Positions 1 to 62,669 are shown, counted from the stretch's first letter. The stretch: DNA of 64,000 nucleotides from Monoplex corrugatus (GCA_030674185.1 JAPXFY010000026.1:50882246-50946245); one strand, 5' to 3'. Made by a program: numbers and translations. Notes: generated from the sequence alone by a model not told the origin.

Positions 1-1072
1 ACTGAGTGTTACTCGGACATTAAGAACTGGATGACGTTCAACAAACTTCAGCTTAATGATGACAAGACAGAAGCTATCCTCATTGGCACCCGTCAGAAAC
101 TTTCTCAGCTGCCTCCTCTTTCTCTCCCATTATGTAACACATCAGTCCCAATTTCTGATTCAGCTAAAAACCTTGGTGTCTGCATTGACTCTACCCTCTC
201 CATGAACAACTTTGTTTCTCAAACTGCCAGATCTTGCTACTATCATCTCCATCGTATAAGCCTGATCAGGAAGTATCTCTCTGTCGAAACAACTGCAAAA
301 CTCGTTCTCTCCTTCATAATGTCTCGCATTGACTATTGCAATTCACTCCTGTCTGGTCTTCCTACCATTCACATCCTACAGCGCATTCAAACAATGCTGT
401 ACGCCTTGTACTCAAAAAGAAAAAAGCTGACCACATATCTCCTCTCCTGGCACAACTTCACTGGCTCCCTGTATCAAAGCGCATACAGTACAACCTAGAC
501 ACCATGTGCTACAAAAGCCTCAATAACCCAGCCCCCGATTACCTGTCAAGCCTACTTGAGATCTATGTTCCTTCACGTACCCTCCGCTCTGCCTCCGATC
601 CTCTGACTTTTCGCTTTCCACGCACTAAGCTCAATACCTATGGTCCACGAGCCTTCTCTGTTTCTGGTCCACTCTCCTGGAACAAACTTCCTCTCTCAGT
701 CCGTCAGCAACCTACTTTTGTCTCCTTCAAGTCCGCTCTCAAAACTCACCTTTTCTCCTCTGCATAAAATCCTAACCTCACTCAACCCCCCTCTGCAGCC
801 TGTCTCCGCTCAGATGGGAATCACATTGTTATAATATATAATTGTATATGATATGCTCTCTACAATTTTCCATTGCTTTTATTCTTGCTTTTATTGCTTT
901 TATTCTTTCTCCCCATTTATAGCCATGCGTGTGTGGTGTGTGTGTGTGCGCGCGCGTGCATGCGCGTACGTGCGTGCGGTACTGCGTGCGTGCGTGTGTG
1001 TCTTTTCAGTGCTTAGATTTGATTTTATCAAGATTTTGCGCTATATAAATATTGTAATTATTATTAATTATT
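1..1072 (+). mobile_element. Non-LTR retrotransposon (LINE) 3' end, CR1/L2-like, frameshifted
   Basis: Two overlapping open frames (31-498 and 336-767) carry the C-terminal half of a LINE reverse transcriptase: KLQLNDDKTEAILIG, RIDYCNSLLSGLP, then LHWLPVSKRIQYN, YVPSRTLRSASD, FSVSGPLSWNKLPLSVR. A frameshift lies near 390-410, so this copy is dead. After the stop at 767 comes a 3' region ending in gcgctatataaat and an ATT-rich tail (1050-1072), the usual 3' signature of CR1/L2-type elements. The 5' part lies outside the window. Confidence 0.8.
945..1010. repeat. GT/GC microsatellite in LINE 3' region
   Basis: A tract of alternating GT and CG dinucleotides inside the LINE 3' untranslated region. 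The purine-pyrimidine alternation could favour Z-DNA. Confidence 0.7.
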
Positions 1073-1349
1073 AGTCCAGTAACCTCAGTCTTGATAAAAA
1101 ACCTACAACCAGAATCCAGTCCAGTAACCTCAGTCTTGATAAAAAACCTACAACCAGAATCCAGTCCAGTAACCTCAGTCTTGATGAAAAAAACCTACAA
1201 CCAGAATCCAGTCCAGTAACCTCAGTCTTGATAAAAAACTACAACAGAATCCATCAGTCCTCATCTGATAAAAGAGAATGCTATACCCAGTCCAGTCACC
1301 AATCTTGATTTAAAAAAAACAACCCAGAAGCCAGTCCAGTAACCTCAAG
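1073..1349. repeat. 45-bp minisatellite in dynamin intron
   Basis: About six copies of a unit beginning tccagtaacctcagtcttga. The first four are nearly identical and the last two are degenerate. It starts at the LINE tail and ends about 18 bp before the acceptor of the first dynamin exon, so the polypyrimidine tract and branch point probably lie in or next to the repeat. Confidence 0.85.
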
Positions 1350-1367
1350 TCTTCTTGTTGTCTTCAG

Positions 1368-50928
<49,561 letters not shown>

Positions 50929-51337
50929 GTTGGCATGCTTCCTTTGTTTTATTTTTGGTTCAGTTCCTTGTCGTTTTTGTTTTTCTGTTATGTTTCGTCC
51001 TCGGTTGAAACTGGCAGCATGCTCACACAAAGAAACGGTCCAGACTTTTTCGTTTACTCCCCAGTTTATTATTATTATTATGGTGAAATTTTATTTGTTT
51101 ATTTGTTGGTAATAACTGATATGGGAAGAAATGACCAGTGACAGCAACCTGTGGTGCGGCATGGAATAAATCAGGGATCGGAATCTGCCCCCCCCCCCCC
51201 CTCCCCTCTTTTTCTTTTTTATCGCTTTTCAGGAGAGAAGGGGGTTCTGCACCCGCATCTAGATTGTCCTTTGTGAATAAAATCATGTTTTCCTTCATTG
51301 AAGGAATGATGATAAAATAAATCATTTTTTTCAAAAA

Positions 51338-51552
51338 GGGAAACCTTATCAGTAACCTTGTACAACCGTCAGAACTGGAAATATAAACAGTTGTCTTTCA
51401 TCTTTAATGGCGAAGCGGTTTTAGCTTTCAACATGGGAGTCAAAAGGGAAGCCTTACCAGTAACCTTGTATAAATGCCCAAACTGAAAATAGAAATAGTT
51501 GGCATTCATCTGTAATGACAAAGCAGGTTTAGCTTTCAACATGGGAGTTGAT
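51338..51552. repeat. Tandem duplication of about 107 bp
   Basis: ccttatcagtaaccttgtac ... tagctttcaacatgggagtc is repeated once as ccttaccagtaaccttgtat ... tagctttcaacatgggagtt. Confidence 0.8.
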
Positions 51553-51649
51553 TTGACGATTCTGGCGTACAGAACCAGTAGAAACAGGGTCGTAGGGACA
51601 CAGCTGAAAAGGAGGTGCGACTAAGAAAACAGAAAGATTGCAACAGGCT

Positions 51650-51745
51650 TGATAGCTAAGTGGTTGCTTCAGATGGGTAAGAGTGGAGATTTTTCTGATT
51701 TTCCAGGTCAGTATATGTGCAGACCTGCTAGCACCTGTTCTCTTT
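51650..51745 (+). mobile_element. SINE fragment
   Basis: tagctaagtggttgcttcag, gagtggagatttttctgatt and ccaggtcagtatatgtgcag match the SINE at 2921-3330. Confidence 0.55.
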
Positions 51746-52381
51746 GAGAAGCTGCTATTTTATGTCATGGGCTGGGACATCTCAGTCCTGTTACTAATGT
51801 TATAGACGAATAAGGCGCTTTCATGTTTAAGGCGATGGGATTAAGGTGAGTTATTAAATGTTTTTCGTGGTAGAAATGCTTCAAAGCTCATAATTGTTTC
51901 TTTGGTTTATATGTACCCATTTGTCTTGTTTTTTTTCTGCATCTTTGCTTTTTGATCATTTTAAGCCCCTTTTTTGAGTATTTTGGTGGGGAGGGAGATG
52001 AGTATCTAGTGCTTTTAAACTGTAGATGCTTCATTGTGTAATTTTTAACATCTTGCTTTACAGTTCTGTGTTGTGAATGCATGTGTGTACATGCACATTT
52101 GCATGTGTGTGAGTTCAATGTGTGTATGAGCACTTCTGTGTATACGCACTTTTGTGTATTTTTCATACACATGTGTGTGTGTGCGTGCTTGCGTTCATAC
52201 ATCTGCTTGGTATCGGCACACACTTGTCAAAAAGTAGTTTGGTTCTTAACATACTGACCCTGTAAAACGACTCTGCCCAAAAAGGTCGACAGACTTGGGG
52301 GGGGGGCGGGGGGAAGATGAGGAAATCAACATGAAACATCACTGTTAGAGGAGCATGACCATACACTGTGAAGCACATTAG
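51746..52381. other. Intron or 3' flank, no gene seen
   Basis: AT-rich sequence with a short GT tract near 52168. No exon with GED similarity was found. Confidence 0.55.
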
Positions 52382-52573
52382 TTAACCCTTTGACTCTCAC
52401 ACCCTATCCACTAACTGCAAAAACTTAACCTTTTGACTCCCTCACCTTGTCCACTAGCTTCCTGCATGAAACTGGTGGATAGGGTGAGGGAGTCAATGGG
52501 TTAAGTTTTGGCTTTGCTAGCATGGCTGGCATTGCAGGATGCTGGTGGACAAGATGTGGGAGTCAAAGGATTA
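52382..52573. mobile_element. TTAA palindromic MITE, nested (copy 17)
   Basis: ttaaccctttgactctcaca, caactgcaaaaacttaacc, inner unit and the right arm agatgtgggagtcaaagga. Confidence 0.77.
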
Positions 52574-53060
52574 GAGGGTGATGATGTGACGTGTTATGGC
52601 CAGTTGGTGTGAATGTTAGACTTCCAGTTGTGTGTGCATTCAGATACATTTGTTTTCTGTATTTACGCTACACATGCTCACACAGACACATACACTCGCG
52701 CACACTCTCAACATAGATCATAGTTTCTTTAGGGGAAATAACAGGACAAACCTGTTTCTCTCCCCTGCCACCCACCATCCCATCCATCCTCTCATCCACC
52801 CTGTCAAAAAAAGGTAAAGACTGGATTCATTCTTTTTGTGAGCACTGCCATTGATGTCTCTTTTAAGTTCATGCAATTCTGTTTTGCAACTTTTGTTATG
52901 TTTGGCTTATTGCACATAATAATGATAATGATGATAACAGTGATTGTGACATAGTATATTAATCATAATAATAGTTACTGTGACATAGTGTACTAATCAT
53001 AATAATAGTATAATAGTTATAGTTGCTTCAGCTTTAATAATAGTTGGTAATGATGACAGT
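52574..53060. other. Spacer, no gene seen
   Basis: AT-rich with a repeated aatcataataatagt motif (52950-53010). Confidence 0.55.
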
Positions 53061-53065
53061 GGTTG

Positions 53066-53069
<4 letters not shown>

Positions 53070-53136
<67 letters not shown>

Positions 53137-53371
53137 ATGTGTAAACATATGCACACACTTACACACACACATACCAAGGTAACCATAGCATTGTGTTGTT
53201 GTTTTTTTGTCATTTCCATGAATACATGTATTCATTTTTATGAATGAGCATGTGCAGGTATGCACATGTTTTAGTGAATGCGTGCCCATATGTCTGTGTC
53301 CATCCATGCATATGTATGTGTGCACACACAAATGCGTGAGAGAAGGCTGCACTTGAAGTACACGCACACGC

Positions 53372-53443
<72 letters not shown>
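53070..53443. repeat. (CA)n microsatellites
   Basis: CA tracts at 53070-53130 and 53362-53443 separated by GT/CA-rich sequence. Confidence 0.88.
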
Positions 53444-53444
<1 letters not shown>

Positions 53445-54661
53445 ACGGTTATATATTTGTAACTTAAAGCCGCAGCAGGACTATACAAAGCTCTGTGTGT
53501 CCCAGAGGTCAGCTTGATTTCTAACCCTTGTAACAGCAGACATCTGTCCATGGTTTTCTCAAGTAGTTCAATGTAGAAGCAATACAAAGTTTCATATTTG
53601 GTAGAATGGTAGCTATTATTACCTCCTAGTATTTTGTTAAATTTAGTTTGCATTAATGGAAAATTGGAAAATACCTTGACAAATTGATAGAAACATTTCA
53701 AATCAGGGCAGATTTGAACTATGATGGAGGGAGCTAGTGTCTCGCCTGGTACCATGGACCTTAAATAAATGTTTAAGTCTGTGGCACTGTTTCTGGGGCC
53801 GCAAAAGGTCTACAGGCATATCACTTTCAGCTTAACCAAACTATAATTGTATGGCCTGCCCAATTTCTCCATGTGCGTGTATGTATATATGTGTGTGGAA
53901 CACTTATAGTGCCCCACTCTGCGATAACACAAGCATAGCGCACACGCAGGGATAAAAATCTGTGAACTAGCCCTTCTCACCCGATCTGTCAGATTGTCAG
54001 GCCTTTAAAGTTGGTGAGTACATGGGTGAAACTGCAAGAATGCTCAGCACTGGAATCTAAGAACACCAGCATACCATGAGGGTCTCACTGAACAACCAGC
54101 CAAGGAACTTTGTAGAGAAACAGAACACAAACAAAGGAACCTCACTTACAACCAGTGGGGGAGCATGACTGGACCTAGTTGCACAGCAAGGTGTTTGGTC
54201 TATCAAAGGATTTGAACCTTGTCATACAAGCAGTTCAGATTCTGTATCTGTTACTTGCATCAACTGTTACAAGATTAGATACCTGTCTGCATTTTGAAAA
54301 TATGTACAGTGAGTTAAAAGTTTTTTTGAGAACTGAAGATTTTGAGTGTCTTTCTTCATTAACTAAGGGAGAACTATACAGTAGTCTACATTTTGAAAAT
54401 ACCTGTAGTGAATTACAAGGTTTCCGTCAGCCGCCTATGATCAAAATGCATGGCAATGCACAGAATGACCATATTGTGCTTGGGATGACCCAGCTTTTTA
54501 CATAATGTGAAATAGGTCAGGATCTACCTCAGCTTTACTATACTTTACCATTGTCTTATTTGTGAACTGTGCGGTCTCCTGCTCAGGGAACCTGCTTTCA
54601 GTTCATGTTGTTTTAAACCTAGCTGACACTAGTAATAAACCACAAGTCTCGCCTGTCTCAC
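53444..54661. other. Unrecognised segment
   Basis: Minus-strand frame 53755-53455 and plus-strand frame 54179-54505 are open for about 100 codons each, but no domain is recognisable. In the latter, aaaatatgtacagtgagtta and aaaatacctgtagtgaatta show an internal duplication. Confidence 0.4.
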
Positions 54662-54752
54662 CTATCAACGTCACCAGGTTCGGTGTTGGCTGCTACACTC
54701 CATGACACTGCCACATGTCTCCAAATGGCTCCGTCTTGACTTTTGTGGACAT
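54662..54752 (+). repeat. 90-bp sequence shared with the long MITE at 16063-16268
   Basis: caccaggttcggtgttggct and ctccaaatggctccgtcttg followed by acttttgtggacat match 16122-16212. Here the MITE ends are absent. Confidence 0.7.
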
Positions 54753-54789
54753 CTCTTTGAATATTTAGGCCACTGATGTTGGTTATGTT

Positions 54790-55600
54790 CTCAGTGTGTG
54801 AGATGGGAGGTGTGCCTTTCTTCCTTTTTACCTATGTTGTTCCTTGAAAAATGGTTGCTATGAGGTCCATGTTCTTGTTGTGTGACATATGGCCAGTGTA
54901 TTTTAGTTTTCTCTTGTTGATATCTGTTAGTAGTTTTCGCAGGACACTTTCACAGTACACTTTCATTAGGTCTTCTGTCCATCCATTTGACACATAGTAG
55001 TCTCCTATAAGACCACATCTCTGCTGGCTCAATTCTACTGCCATCAGTTTTTCTCAAGAGTCCAGGCTTGGCAGCCATAAATCATGACTGACCAGATCAA
55101 ACATTTTAAAAGTTTAACTTTCAGGCCATTTGGTATGCCTCTGTCTTTCCAGATGTTGTTGAGTTGGACCATTTGTTGCTTTGCTATTCTAATTCTTATT
55201 TTGATGTCTTTGGAGCAGGTTCCATCATCAGCTTGTACAGAACCAACATTTGAAATCCTAAACATTTTCTAAAGGAACTTTTTTTATGAAGGTGTCTTGA
55301 TTGTTTTCAGTGTCTTTTCCTTTGATATGTAGCACTTTTGTTTTATTGGCGTTCAAGTTTAGGCCAGCCTTTTTGCCCGCTGCATGTACCCTGTATAGAT
55401 TTTTTTTTATGCTGGTAATATTGTCCACTAACAGCGCAGTATCATCGGCATAGCACAGGTTTGTAGGATTTTTTCCTCCATCTCTATGCCCATGCCTTCT
55501 ATATCAGCATCTCTCACAACTTGTTCCATGTAGATGTTAAAGAGGTATAGTGAGAGGATACAACCTTGTGTGACTCCCTGTGGATGTTGAAGAATTCACA
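54790..55600 (-). mobile_element. LINE reverse transcriptase fragment (RTE-like)
   Basis: Minus-strand frames show a remnant near the palm motif (VTQGCILSLYLFN, about 55580-55540), then IRIAKQQMVQLNNIWKDRGI, SVMIYGCQAWTLEKN and KLKYTGHMSHNKNMDL. The GCQAWTL motif marks the C-terminal part of RTE-type proteins. Several frames, so non-functional. Confidence 0.65.
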
Positions 55601-56277
55601 TTTCTGATTGTTTCATCTAATACCTCGTTTCTTTTGCCAATCATATCTAGGCCTCAAATGATCAGTCCCAGAAGGGAGGGGGGTATGTTTTATACTAAGG
55701 TCTCCCCCCCTGCATAACGCACACTGACCCCCAACCACCCCTGTGACAGCATCAGTGTTTGACATTAAATTAAGCTGGGAGAAGTTGGGTTTGAAAGATA
55801 AAAAAGGAAACATAAGGGCAAAGAATTTTAATTAAATGTGTTAAAAGCAAGAAACACTACATTGTCATTTTAGAAACTCTAATGAGTAGAATATTATGAC
55901 CGTCCGCAGTTTGCCTTTAGTCACGTTTCGACTAACGCTACAGTACAGAAGCATTTTGAACAGTTTTTTTTTTTTTTAATTTAACTCCTTCACTTCATCT
56001 ACCAGCCTTCTGCGTAGCATTTGGTATAATTAACCTATGATACATAATTGCTTTGAACAACCATTAATGTTAACATGCTAACAAATTGTACTTGCTGTTT
56101 CTGTTTCTTCCTCCCAACAGACAGGCATGGGCGATAGTCCCTTGGTAGTTACTTTGATTTGTGTTTTCAGTTCTTTTCATTGTTTAATAGTTACCATGCT
56201 GCTTACTGTCTGTTCATGCTGGGGCTATTTTTCCTTGATTTTAGTTATTCATACTTAGTTTAATACGTGTTTTGGGA
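55601..56277. other. Spacer, no gene seen
   Basis: It contains a half MITE (about 55980-56014, ttaactccttcacttcatct) and otherwise unique sequence. Confidence 0.5.
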
Positions 56278-56540
56278 ATGAGACAGCATAATGGTTAAAA
56301 TGCTCGCTCCAAAAAGGCCATGGTTAAAACAAGATCAAGTGTGATTGCTGAATGGATGGATGACCACATTCATACCCTGGCTTGAACACAAAAAAACAAC
56401 AACACCCAATCCACCCAGATGTAACAGGCACCTGACCCTTTTAAGGGATGGGGGAAGTACAGCAGTAAAGGGTGAGTTATTGAGCTCTGAGGCAAGTTTC
56501 TTAGGTGTAGCAAGTTGGTTTAAGGTTAGATGCTAGCAGC
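56278..56540 (+). mobile_element. Possible SINE (tRNA-like head)
   Basis: gcataatggttaaaatgctc resembles a box A region. ccacccagatgtaacaggca + cctgaccctttt resembles the body of a SINE type I associate with molluscs. Box B is not clear. Confidence 0.4.
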
Positions 56541-57980
56541 TACCTAATCAGGAGGTGAGCGTGTGTATGAAACTGGTCATAGCAAATCTAGCAAACTTAG
56601 TAAATCCAAGTTGGTGGAACGCAAGGAAATAAACGTGAGTTGCTTCTTCTGAGTAAAATTGCAGACGACCCTTTGCCTAATGTTTCTTCAGTACCGACAA
56701 ACATCGTAAGCACTTTTGTGGCAAATGTAATTACAACAGCAACAGAGGACAAATATGTGAATCCTGATGCACACATGGTCGCCATCTAGAAATTGTAAGT
56801 AGCACCTCTGGAGATCGCTACATTTCGTTAACGTAGCAGCTAGCTTTACTCGCACAAGCTGACCGTAAAAAAACCTTGATTGACTCATTTTAGCTAGCAT
56901 TGTCTCACTTTGCTATGTCTAAAAAATTTGCCTCAGACCTCTTAATTCCACCAAGAGAAAAATGGTTAACTTCTTACTCCCAACAGCCATTGAGGTTGAT
57001 CAGGATTTTTTTTTCAAGCTATGGGTTTGGCAGCTTGTTTTTGGCTTCTGTTACCATGTTGGTTTTTCTCATGTGCTGTTGTTTAGCAGTTGGGTGTGGA
57101 GGGCGATGAAGGCGTCTTTTGTCACGAACCTCCTTCCCATTCCACTCTCGCCAAGGAAAGCTAACTATTGCATGACCTGACCATGTCGGAAACTGTTCTT
57201 TTCTATCCTACTTTTTGTTTTGTTTTGGTTTTTTGTTTTGGTTTGGTTAGTTTTTCCTAGATAGATATTCACTAAAGTTTACAGGTTTAGTGTCTTTGTT
57301 TTTTTGGGTCAGCAAGTAGAGAAACTGGCGGGATTTTTTTTTCTTTTTTTCTTTTCTTTGTTTTTTCAATAAGTAAGATGTTAACAATAATAGTGTAAGA
57401 GAAACTCCCTCAGGTGTATTGACAAATTAATGAGATATTTTCAGGTGTGTCAACAGACAAGAAAAATGCAAGTTAGATTGGCTGTGTGTGTGTGTGTGTG
57501 TGTGTGTGTGGACAGGTTTGTGTCTGTAAATGCTAGATTTCTGGACAGTTCATTCCCTTGTCTTAATGCTTTTCGTCACTCTTAACCTCCAAACCTCAGC
57601 CAACATTCTCCCCTACTTTCTTTGTTGTTTCATTTGGATAGGGTTGTTTTTTCAGGGACATAATGGTCAGACATACAGTTTGAACTAAAATCTGAGCCCT
57701 GGTATTGAATTTGATGACATTATTTTGAAAACGGTGTAGGGAAAGATCAGAAAGGGGCAGGATCAAATGTGACTTGTCATGGTTTTAAACTGTAGATTTT
57801 CATTCGTCTTGGGGGGAAAATGTTGATTCAGATTAATCTTTAAATGAAGATGTCATTATCAGCAATTTTTTTTTTGATGAAAGGATCTTTTTTTTTTCAA
57901 AGCAAAGGTATACAGAAGTTAGCCAGAAAGATAGGTCTATGCTAAAACTAAACTGGTGGACTGACACTTTTTTTGTTGTT
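56541..57980. other. Spacer, no gene seen
   Basis: Poly-T-rich unique sequence with a short GT tract (57483-57510). Small open frames have no recognisable domain. Confidence 0.5.
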
Positions 57981-58152
57981 GTAACTCTTTGACTCCCTCA
58001 CCTTATCCACCAACTGCAAAAACTTAACTCTTTGACTCCCTCACCATATCCTTCAACTGCAGAAACTTAACTCTGACTCCCTCATCCTATCCACCAGCTC
58101 CCAGAGTCAAAGAGTTATGTTTTTGCAGTTGGTGGATAGGGTGCAGGAATTA
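57981..58152. mobile_element. TTAA palindromic MITE, complex (copy 18)
   Basis: Three successive left arms (gactccctcaccttatccac, gactccctcaccatatcctt, gactccctcatcctatccac) but fewer right arms, which indicates repeated insertion followed by loss. Confidence 0.65.
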
Positions 58153-58620
58153 GTTTCCCCTGATTCTAGGCTGAAGTTTCACCCATTTATCAAGAAAAAT
58201 GACTTACTTGAATGAGGACTGTGAAAAGAATCAGTTTCCAATGTTGGGTCACATTGTCGTCAGTTTCTGTACTTTTGTCTGTTTGGTTCATTTTGAGCAG
58301 TTTTTCGTTCACTTTTGGTTCAGCTTTGAATGATTTTATTGTTGGCTGTTCAGTGTGGGGTGCGATTTTCAACTGGACGTAATTTATTTAATGAGGGGAG
58401 GGGAACGACCTAGTAGTTGTCGTTCTGTGTTAAGTTCATTTGTGTTTTTGAGCAATGGCCATGTTTCGTTTGTTTATTTTCATCTTCGTTAGTTTGTGGG
58501 ATGTGAGAATGTGAATTACAGTTCACATTGGTCCTAGGTAGCTACCACAATGGGTATTCCTCTTTTCAGTTTTATTGTTTGGAGTTTTGTATGCGTGACA
58601 AAAAGAGGGGGGGGGGGGGG
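58153..58620. other. Spacer, no gene seen
   Basis: Unique sequence ending in a G run (58604-58620). Confidence 0.5.
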
Positions 58621-58705
58621 GTTAGCCTTAAACTCCCTCACCTCATCTCACTAAGTTCTACTGGTGACCTGTAGGAAGCTAGCGGGTAGGGTAAGGGAAT
58701 CAGTG
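58621..58705. mobile_element. TTAA palindromic MITE, degenerate (copy 19)
   Basis: aactccctcacctcatctca pairs loosely with gtagggtaagggaatcagtg. Confidence 0.45.
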
Positions 58706-58854
58706 TTCACGGAGTGACCTTGATGTCACAGCATGTCTCCACTTAAAGACTTTCCAGCTTGTTACTGACTGTCAGCTGCTCACAGTGACATGATGGTAAA
58801 AGCGGACAGATAATAGTATAAACAAAGAAGAGCTCAGTGGACTTACACACTTTA

Positions 58855-59345
58855 TATAGAACCTTGAACTCAATAAAGCCATGAATTCAATAGAGCCATG
58901 AACTCAATAGAGCCATGAACACAATAGAGCCATGAACACCAGTCATGAACACAGTAGAGCCATGAACTCAATAGTCATGAACTCTGTAGAGCTGTGGACT
59001 CAATAGAGCCATGAACTCAATATATGAACACAATAGAGCCATGAACTCAAAGTATAAACACAATAGAGTCCTGGACTCAATAGAACCATGAACTGAATAG
59101 AGTCATGGACTCGATAGAGCCATGAACTCAGTATATGAACACAATAGAGCCATGGACTCAATAGAACCATCAAATCGATAGTGCCATGAACTCAGTAGAG
59201 CCATGAACACAGTAGAGCCATGGTCTCAACAGAGCCATGAACACAAAAGAGCTGTGGATTTGGTGGAGCCATGGACTCTATAGAGCCATGAACTTAGAGC
59301 CATTAACTCCATAGAGCCATTAACTCCATAGAGCCATTAACAGGA
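58855..59345. repeat. 17-bp minisatellite
   Basis: About 27 copies of tagagccatgaactcaa with point changes and small deletions. Confidence 0.9.
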
Positions 59346-59564
59346 AAATTGCCTGATTTTTGTTAGCACAGTAACACAAACACCAAATAAAACCCAAAAT
59401 AAAACGAAACATATCGAACTGATGTCATCTTTACCAAAGTGAGGTGATAATATGGAAAATAGACCCTGTAAAGAATCACAGTCATTTCACAAAGTATTGT
59501 GGAGTCTGCTTTCGCTTTGCATGCCCAGACAAAACGTAATGTTCCCCAGGGTCTCTTCTGTTTT

Positions 59565-60062
59565 TGCTCTTTACAGATGAAAAGCATTCTTACCAACAAA
59601 TGCTTGTCAGTTAATATCAGGAAGAGATTCTTGAATGTTATATAGGACTAATTCTGTTATGAGGTGTGGACAGTCAACATGCAAAGTCAGAACAAGATTG
59701 AGACAACTGAAATGTGGTTTCTAAGGAGAATGTTGAGACTTCCATGGACAGCAAAGAAAACAAACAAGACCGTCTTGAAGGAGGTGGACACAAGAAGAAC
59801 ACAAATAAAAAAAAAATCAGGAAAAGACAAGCAACAATTATATGACATTTTATTAGGCAAGAGAAAGTAGATCACCTAATCACAACAGGAAAGCTGGAGG
59901 GAAAAAGAGCACCAGGTTGACCCAGGGTAAAAATATTGGACGGACTTGCTGAGTGGCTGAGGACAGAGAGGGTGGGAGATGTACTTGCAGCAACAAGGGA
60001 TAGATTCTTATGGAGGGCCATGATTGCCGATGCCATGCAGCATGACACTTGATGATGATGAT
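59565..60062 (+). mobile_element. RTE-like LINE C-terminal fragment
   Basis: TTEMWFLRRMLRLPWTAKK and downstream remnants of the same type as 31770-32312. It ends with gatgatgatgatag. Frameshifted and truncated. Confidence 0.75.
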
Positions 60063-61261
60063 AGATTGAACATTTCCACAGGTTACACAAAGTAGTTGTC
60101 AGATAGACTTGAAAAACAGGTATTTGGTCAAGCAGGTCACATATATCAGAATTATTGTTTCATCACCAATCACACTAATGTCACTCCCTTGAGACGCAGG
60201 CACACAACAGCTGATGGTTCTGTCTTCCTTGAAAGTGAATAGTCTGTTGGATCATCAATATGCTGTTTTATTTACCCTTATCAGTGGTAAAATTCAGACA
60301 CTGGGCGATTTTCCTGTTTTCCAGACATTCATATAAATACCACTAAGATGTAGTTAAAGGGAAGAAACTCACTTAGAATGCTCAAGCTGATATTTCTATC
60401 ACAATTTAACACCTATAAAACATGACTGTGAGGAGGAAACCCATGAAAATCAACAGAAAATACATGTGCATTCATCCACCCACACCCTGCTAAATACTGA
60501 CGACATAATTAAAGGGAAGAAACTCATTTTAGACTGATTATGCTAACATTCCTTACATGACGTGTCTCCCATGAAACACAACTGTAATGGGGAGGGAAAA
60601 CCTAGAAAATCATACAAAAACAACGGGGATGGTTTAAAAATATGCAGAGCAGCACAGTTGGTTTAATCTTTCTTCACCTTTATTATATTCTTAATACATA
60701 ACTACAGTGCGACAGTCGTAATCACATTAACATGGTGCAGACTTGATCTCTTCTGACTACACGTTTTCAGCATATAAACTGTAAAGTGTATGTCTTACAA
60801 AGAAACAGATTCACAATAATACATGCATGGTAGAGAAGTTTAAACAGGACTCAAATATGAGGGTAGGATCCTTTAAGTGTTTTGTTAGTTTGTACTTATA
60901 TTGTTCTTTTGTTTTGTCTTTCTTTTTGTGTCGTACAGAGGTCTTAAAAGATGAGAACTCAGTACTCATCAGGATATTTACTGTCCGTTCCTTTCAAGTT
61001 AATTTTCTTTATTTAGGGTTATTAGATAGTATGGTGCAGTCAAAAGATACATGATTGTTTCAGTGATTGAAATTTTGTATCCTATAAGGCAGTACTATAC
61101 TAGTATTTTCTTGTTTGAAAAATTGCCTTTCTTAATTAATTAGGAATATTGTGGGCAGTGAGTTCAGATTAGTGTGGAGAATAGCGCTGTGCAAAAATAA
61201 CGTATTTACGTTACTATTATGTCAGTTGCTATTTAATGAATTAGAGGTGTCTCCTCCCCAC
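60063..61261. other. Spacer with a weak 156-bp duplication, no gene seen
   Basis: aaagggaagaaactcactta (about 60357) recurs as aaagggaagaaactcatttt (about 60512) with similar following sequence. Otherwise unique. Confidence 0.5.
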
Positions 61262-61830
61262 CCCCACCCCACGCTCCCCATGGGGATACCGGAGGGCTCT
61301 TTCAGTATAAATAGTATCCCCACTTTCTGGAAATTCTGTGTTAGAAATTTCCTCTTTTCTGTCACTCCCTTTGTTTCTGCCTTGTTCCTTTGCTCTCTGT
61401 CATTTTTTCCTATCATTTTGTGCCTTGCTGGTCCTTTTACCAGTATGTGTTCGATAAAGTCTTACATACTTTTTCTTAGGATTGATAATTGGGAACATGT
61501 ATAAAGTGCATTTTTGGCTTTTGGGAGGTGAGATACGGAAGCAATTTAAGGTACTTTAGGCCCATTTCTATATGTTTTGGTGTCCTTAGGTATGCTTAAA
61601 TTTGTATTCAGGTGTAGTTTTTAAATCCCCTGTGCGATAAATTGAACGGAGTGGTCAATGCCAGGGGCATGTCCTTAGATTAGTTGCACAAATACATTGA
61701 TAAATGTACATAATTTTCTTTTCTTTTTTTTTTCTTCCCTGTTGAAGTTTTGTATGTTTTGAAGCGGTTATAGCCCTGATATGGCTCTAGGCGGTTAGCT
61801 AGGCTTTAAACAACAATAACAACAAAAAAA
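61262..61830 (+). repeat. Dispersed 580-bp repeat, copy 2
   Basis: ggctctttcagtataaatag, gtgttcgataaagtcttaca and ctttaaacaacaataacaac correspond in order to the copy at 45985-46556. Confidence 0.75.
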
Positions 61831-62084
61831 GGAAGTGTCACTGACTAAGAAATCAGTCTGAGGCTTGCGCAGTGCACGTTCATTATTGCACTTCTGCTGT
61901 GTATTGGTGCATGTTTGTCTAAAGATTTCTTGAGTTTGGTCACTTGACATGCCTGTAAATTGAAGCCTTGGTACCTTGCAGTTATGAACATTGTATATCT
62001 GTAAGCTGCAGCCTCTGACTCTGAAACATTAGCTCTATAGTCTGAGGTATTTGATGATCTCACCATGTTTACCAGCTGGTAGAA

Positions 62085-62382
62085 GAAAACAAACCAGACA
62101 GTCTTGATGGAGGCAGACACAAGAAGATCATCGATAAAGAAGATTAGGAAAAGACAAGCAACATTTGTAGGCCATTTTATGAGGAAAGGGGAATTAGAGC
62201 ACCTGGTCACAACAGGAAAGCTGGAGGGGAAGAGAACACCAGGTAGACCCAGTAAGAAAATATTGGACGGACTTGCAAGGTGGCTGAGGACACAGAGGGT
62301 GGAAGATCTACTTGCAGCGACAAAGGATAGATGCATATGGAGGGCCATGATTGCCAACGCCATGCAGCAGGGCACATGATGA
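62085..62382 (+). mobile_element. RTE-like LINE C-terminal fragment
   Basis: Open frame with KIRKRQATFVGHFMRKGELE, TTGKLEGKRTPGRP, ILDGLARWLRTQRVEDLLAA and WRAMIANAMQQGT, then gatgatgatga. It is the best-preserved of the three copies of this tail in the window. Confidence 0.78.
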
Positions 62383-62620
62383 TGATGAACCTGAGCGTCG
62401 TTGACATTTTGAACATTTGCATTTAGATGCTCATGAATAGAAGTGTGGGTGTCTTTAAACTTGACCACTTACATGGATAGGTTTGTAAGCTGATGCCGTG
62501 ACATCCGCATGGGACAGGAAGGGGTCTCGCACATTTTGAGAAGTTCTCTCTGTTGACCGCATAAGGTCTGTTTCTGCTTTATTATGTTGGAGAAAGTTGC
62601 TGCTGGTGAACAACAGAAAA

Positions 62621-62669
62621 TTAACCCTTGCAGTCCCTGTTGGATAGGATGATGAAATGAAAGAGTTAG
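62621..62669. mobile_element. TTAA palindromic MITE, short (copy 20)
   Basis: ttaacccttgcagtccctgt pairs with aggatgatgaaatgaaagag. Confidence 0.5.

Noticed and set aside
53455..53755. 181-aa minus-strand ORF
   Set aside because: Half of it is translated CA repeat, and the remainder has no recognisable motif.
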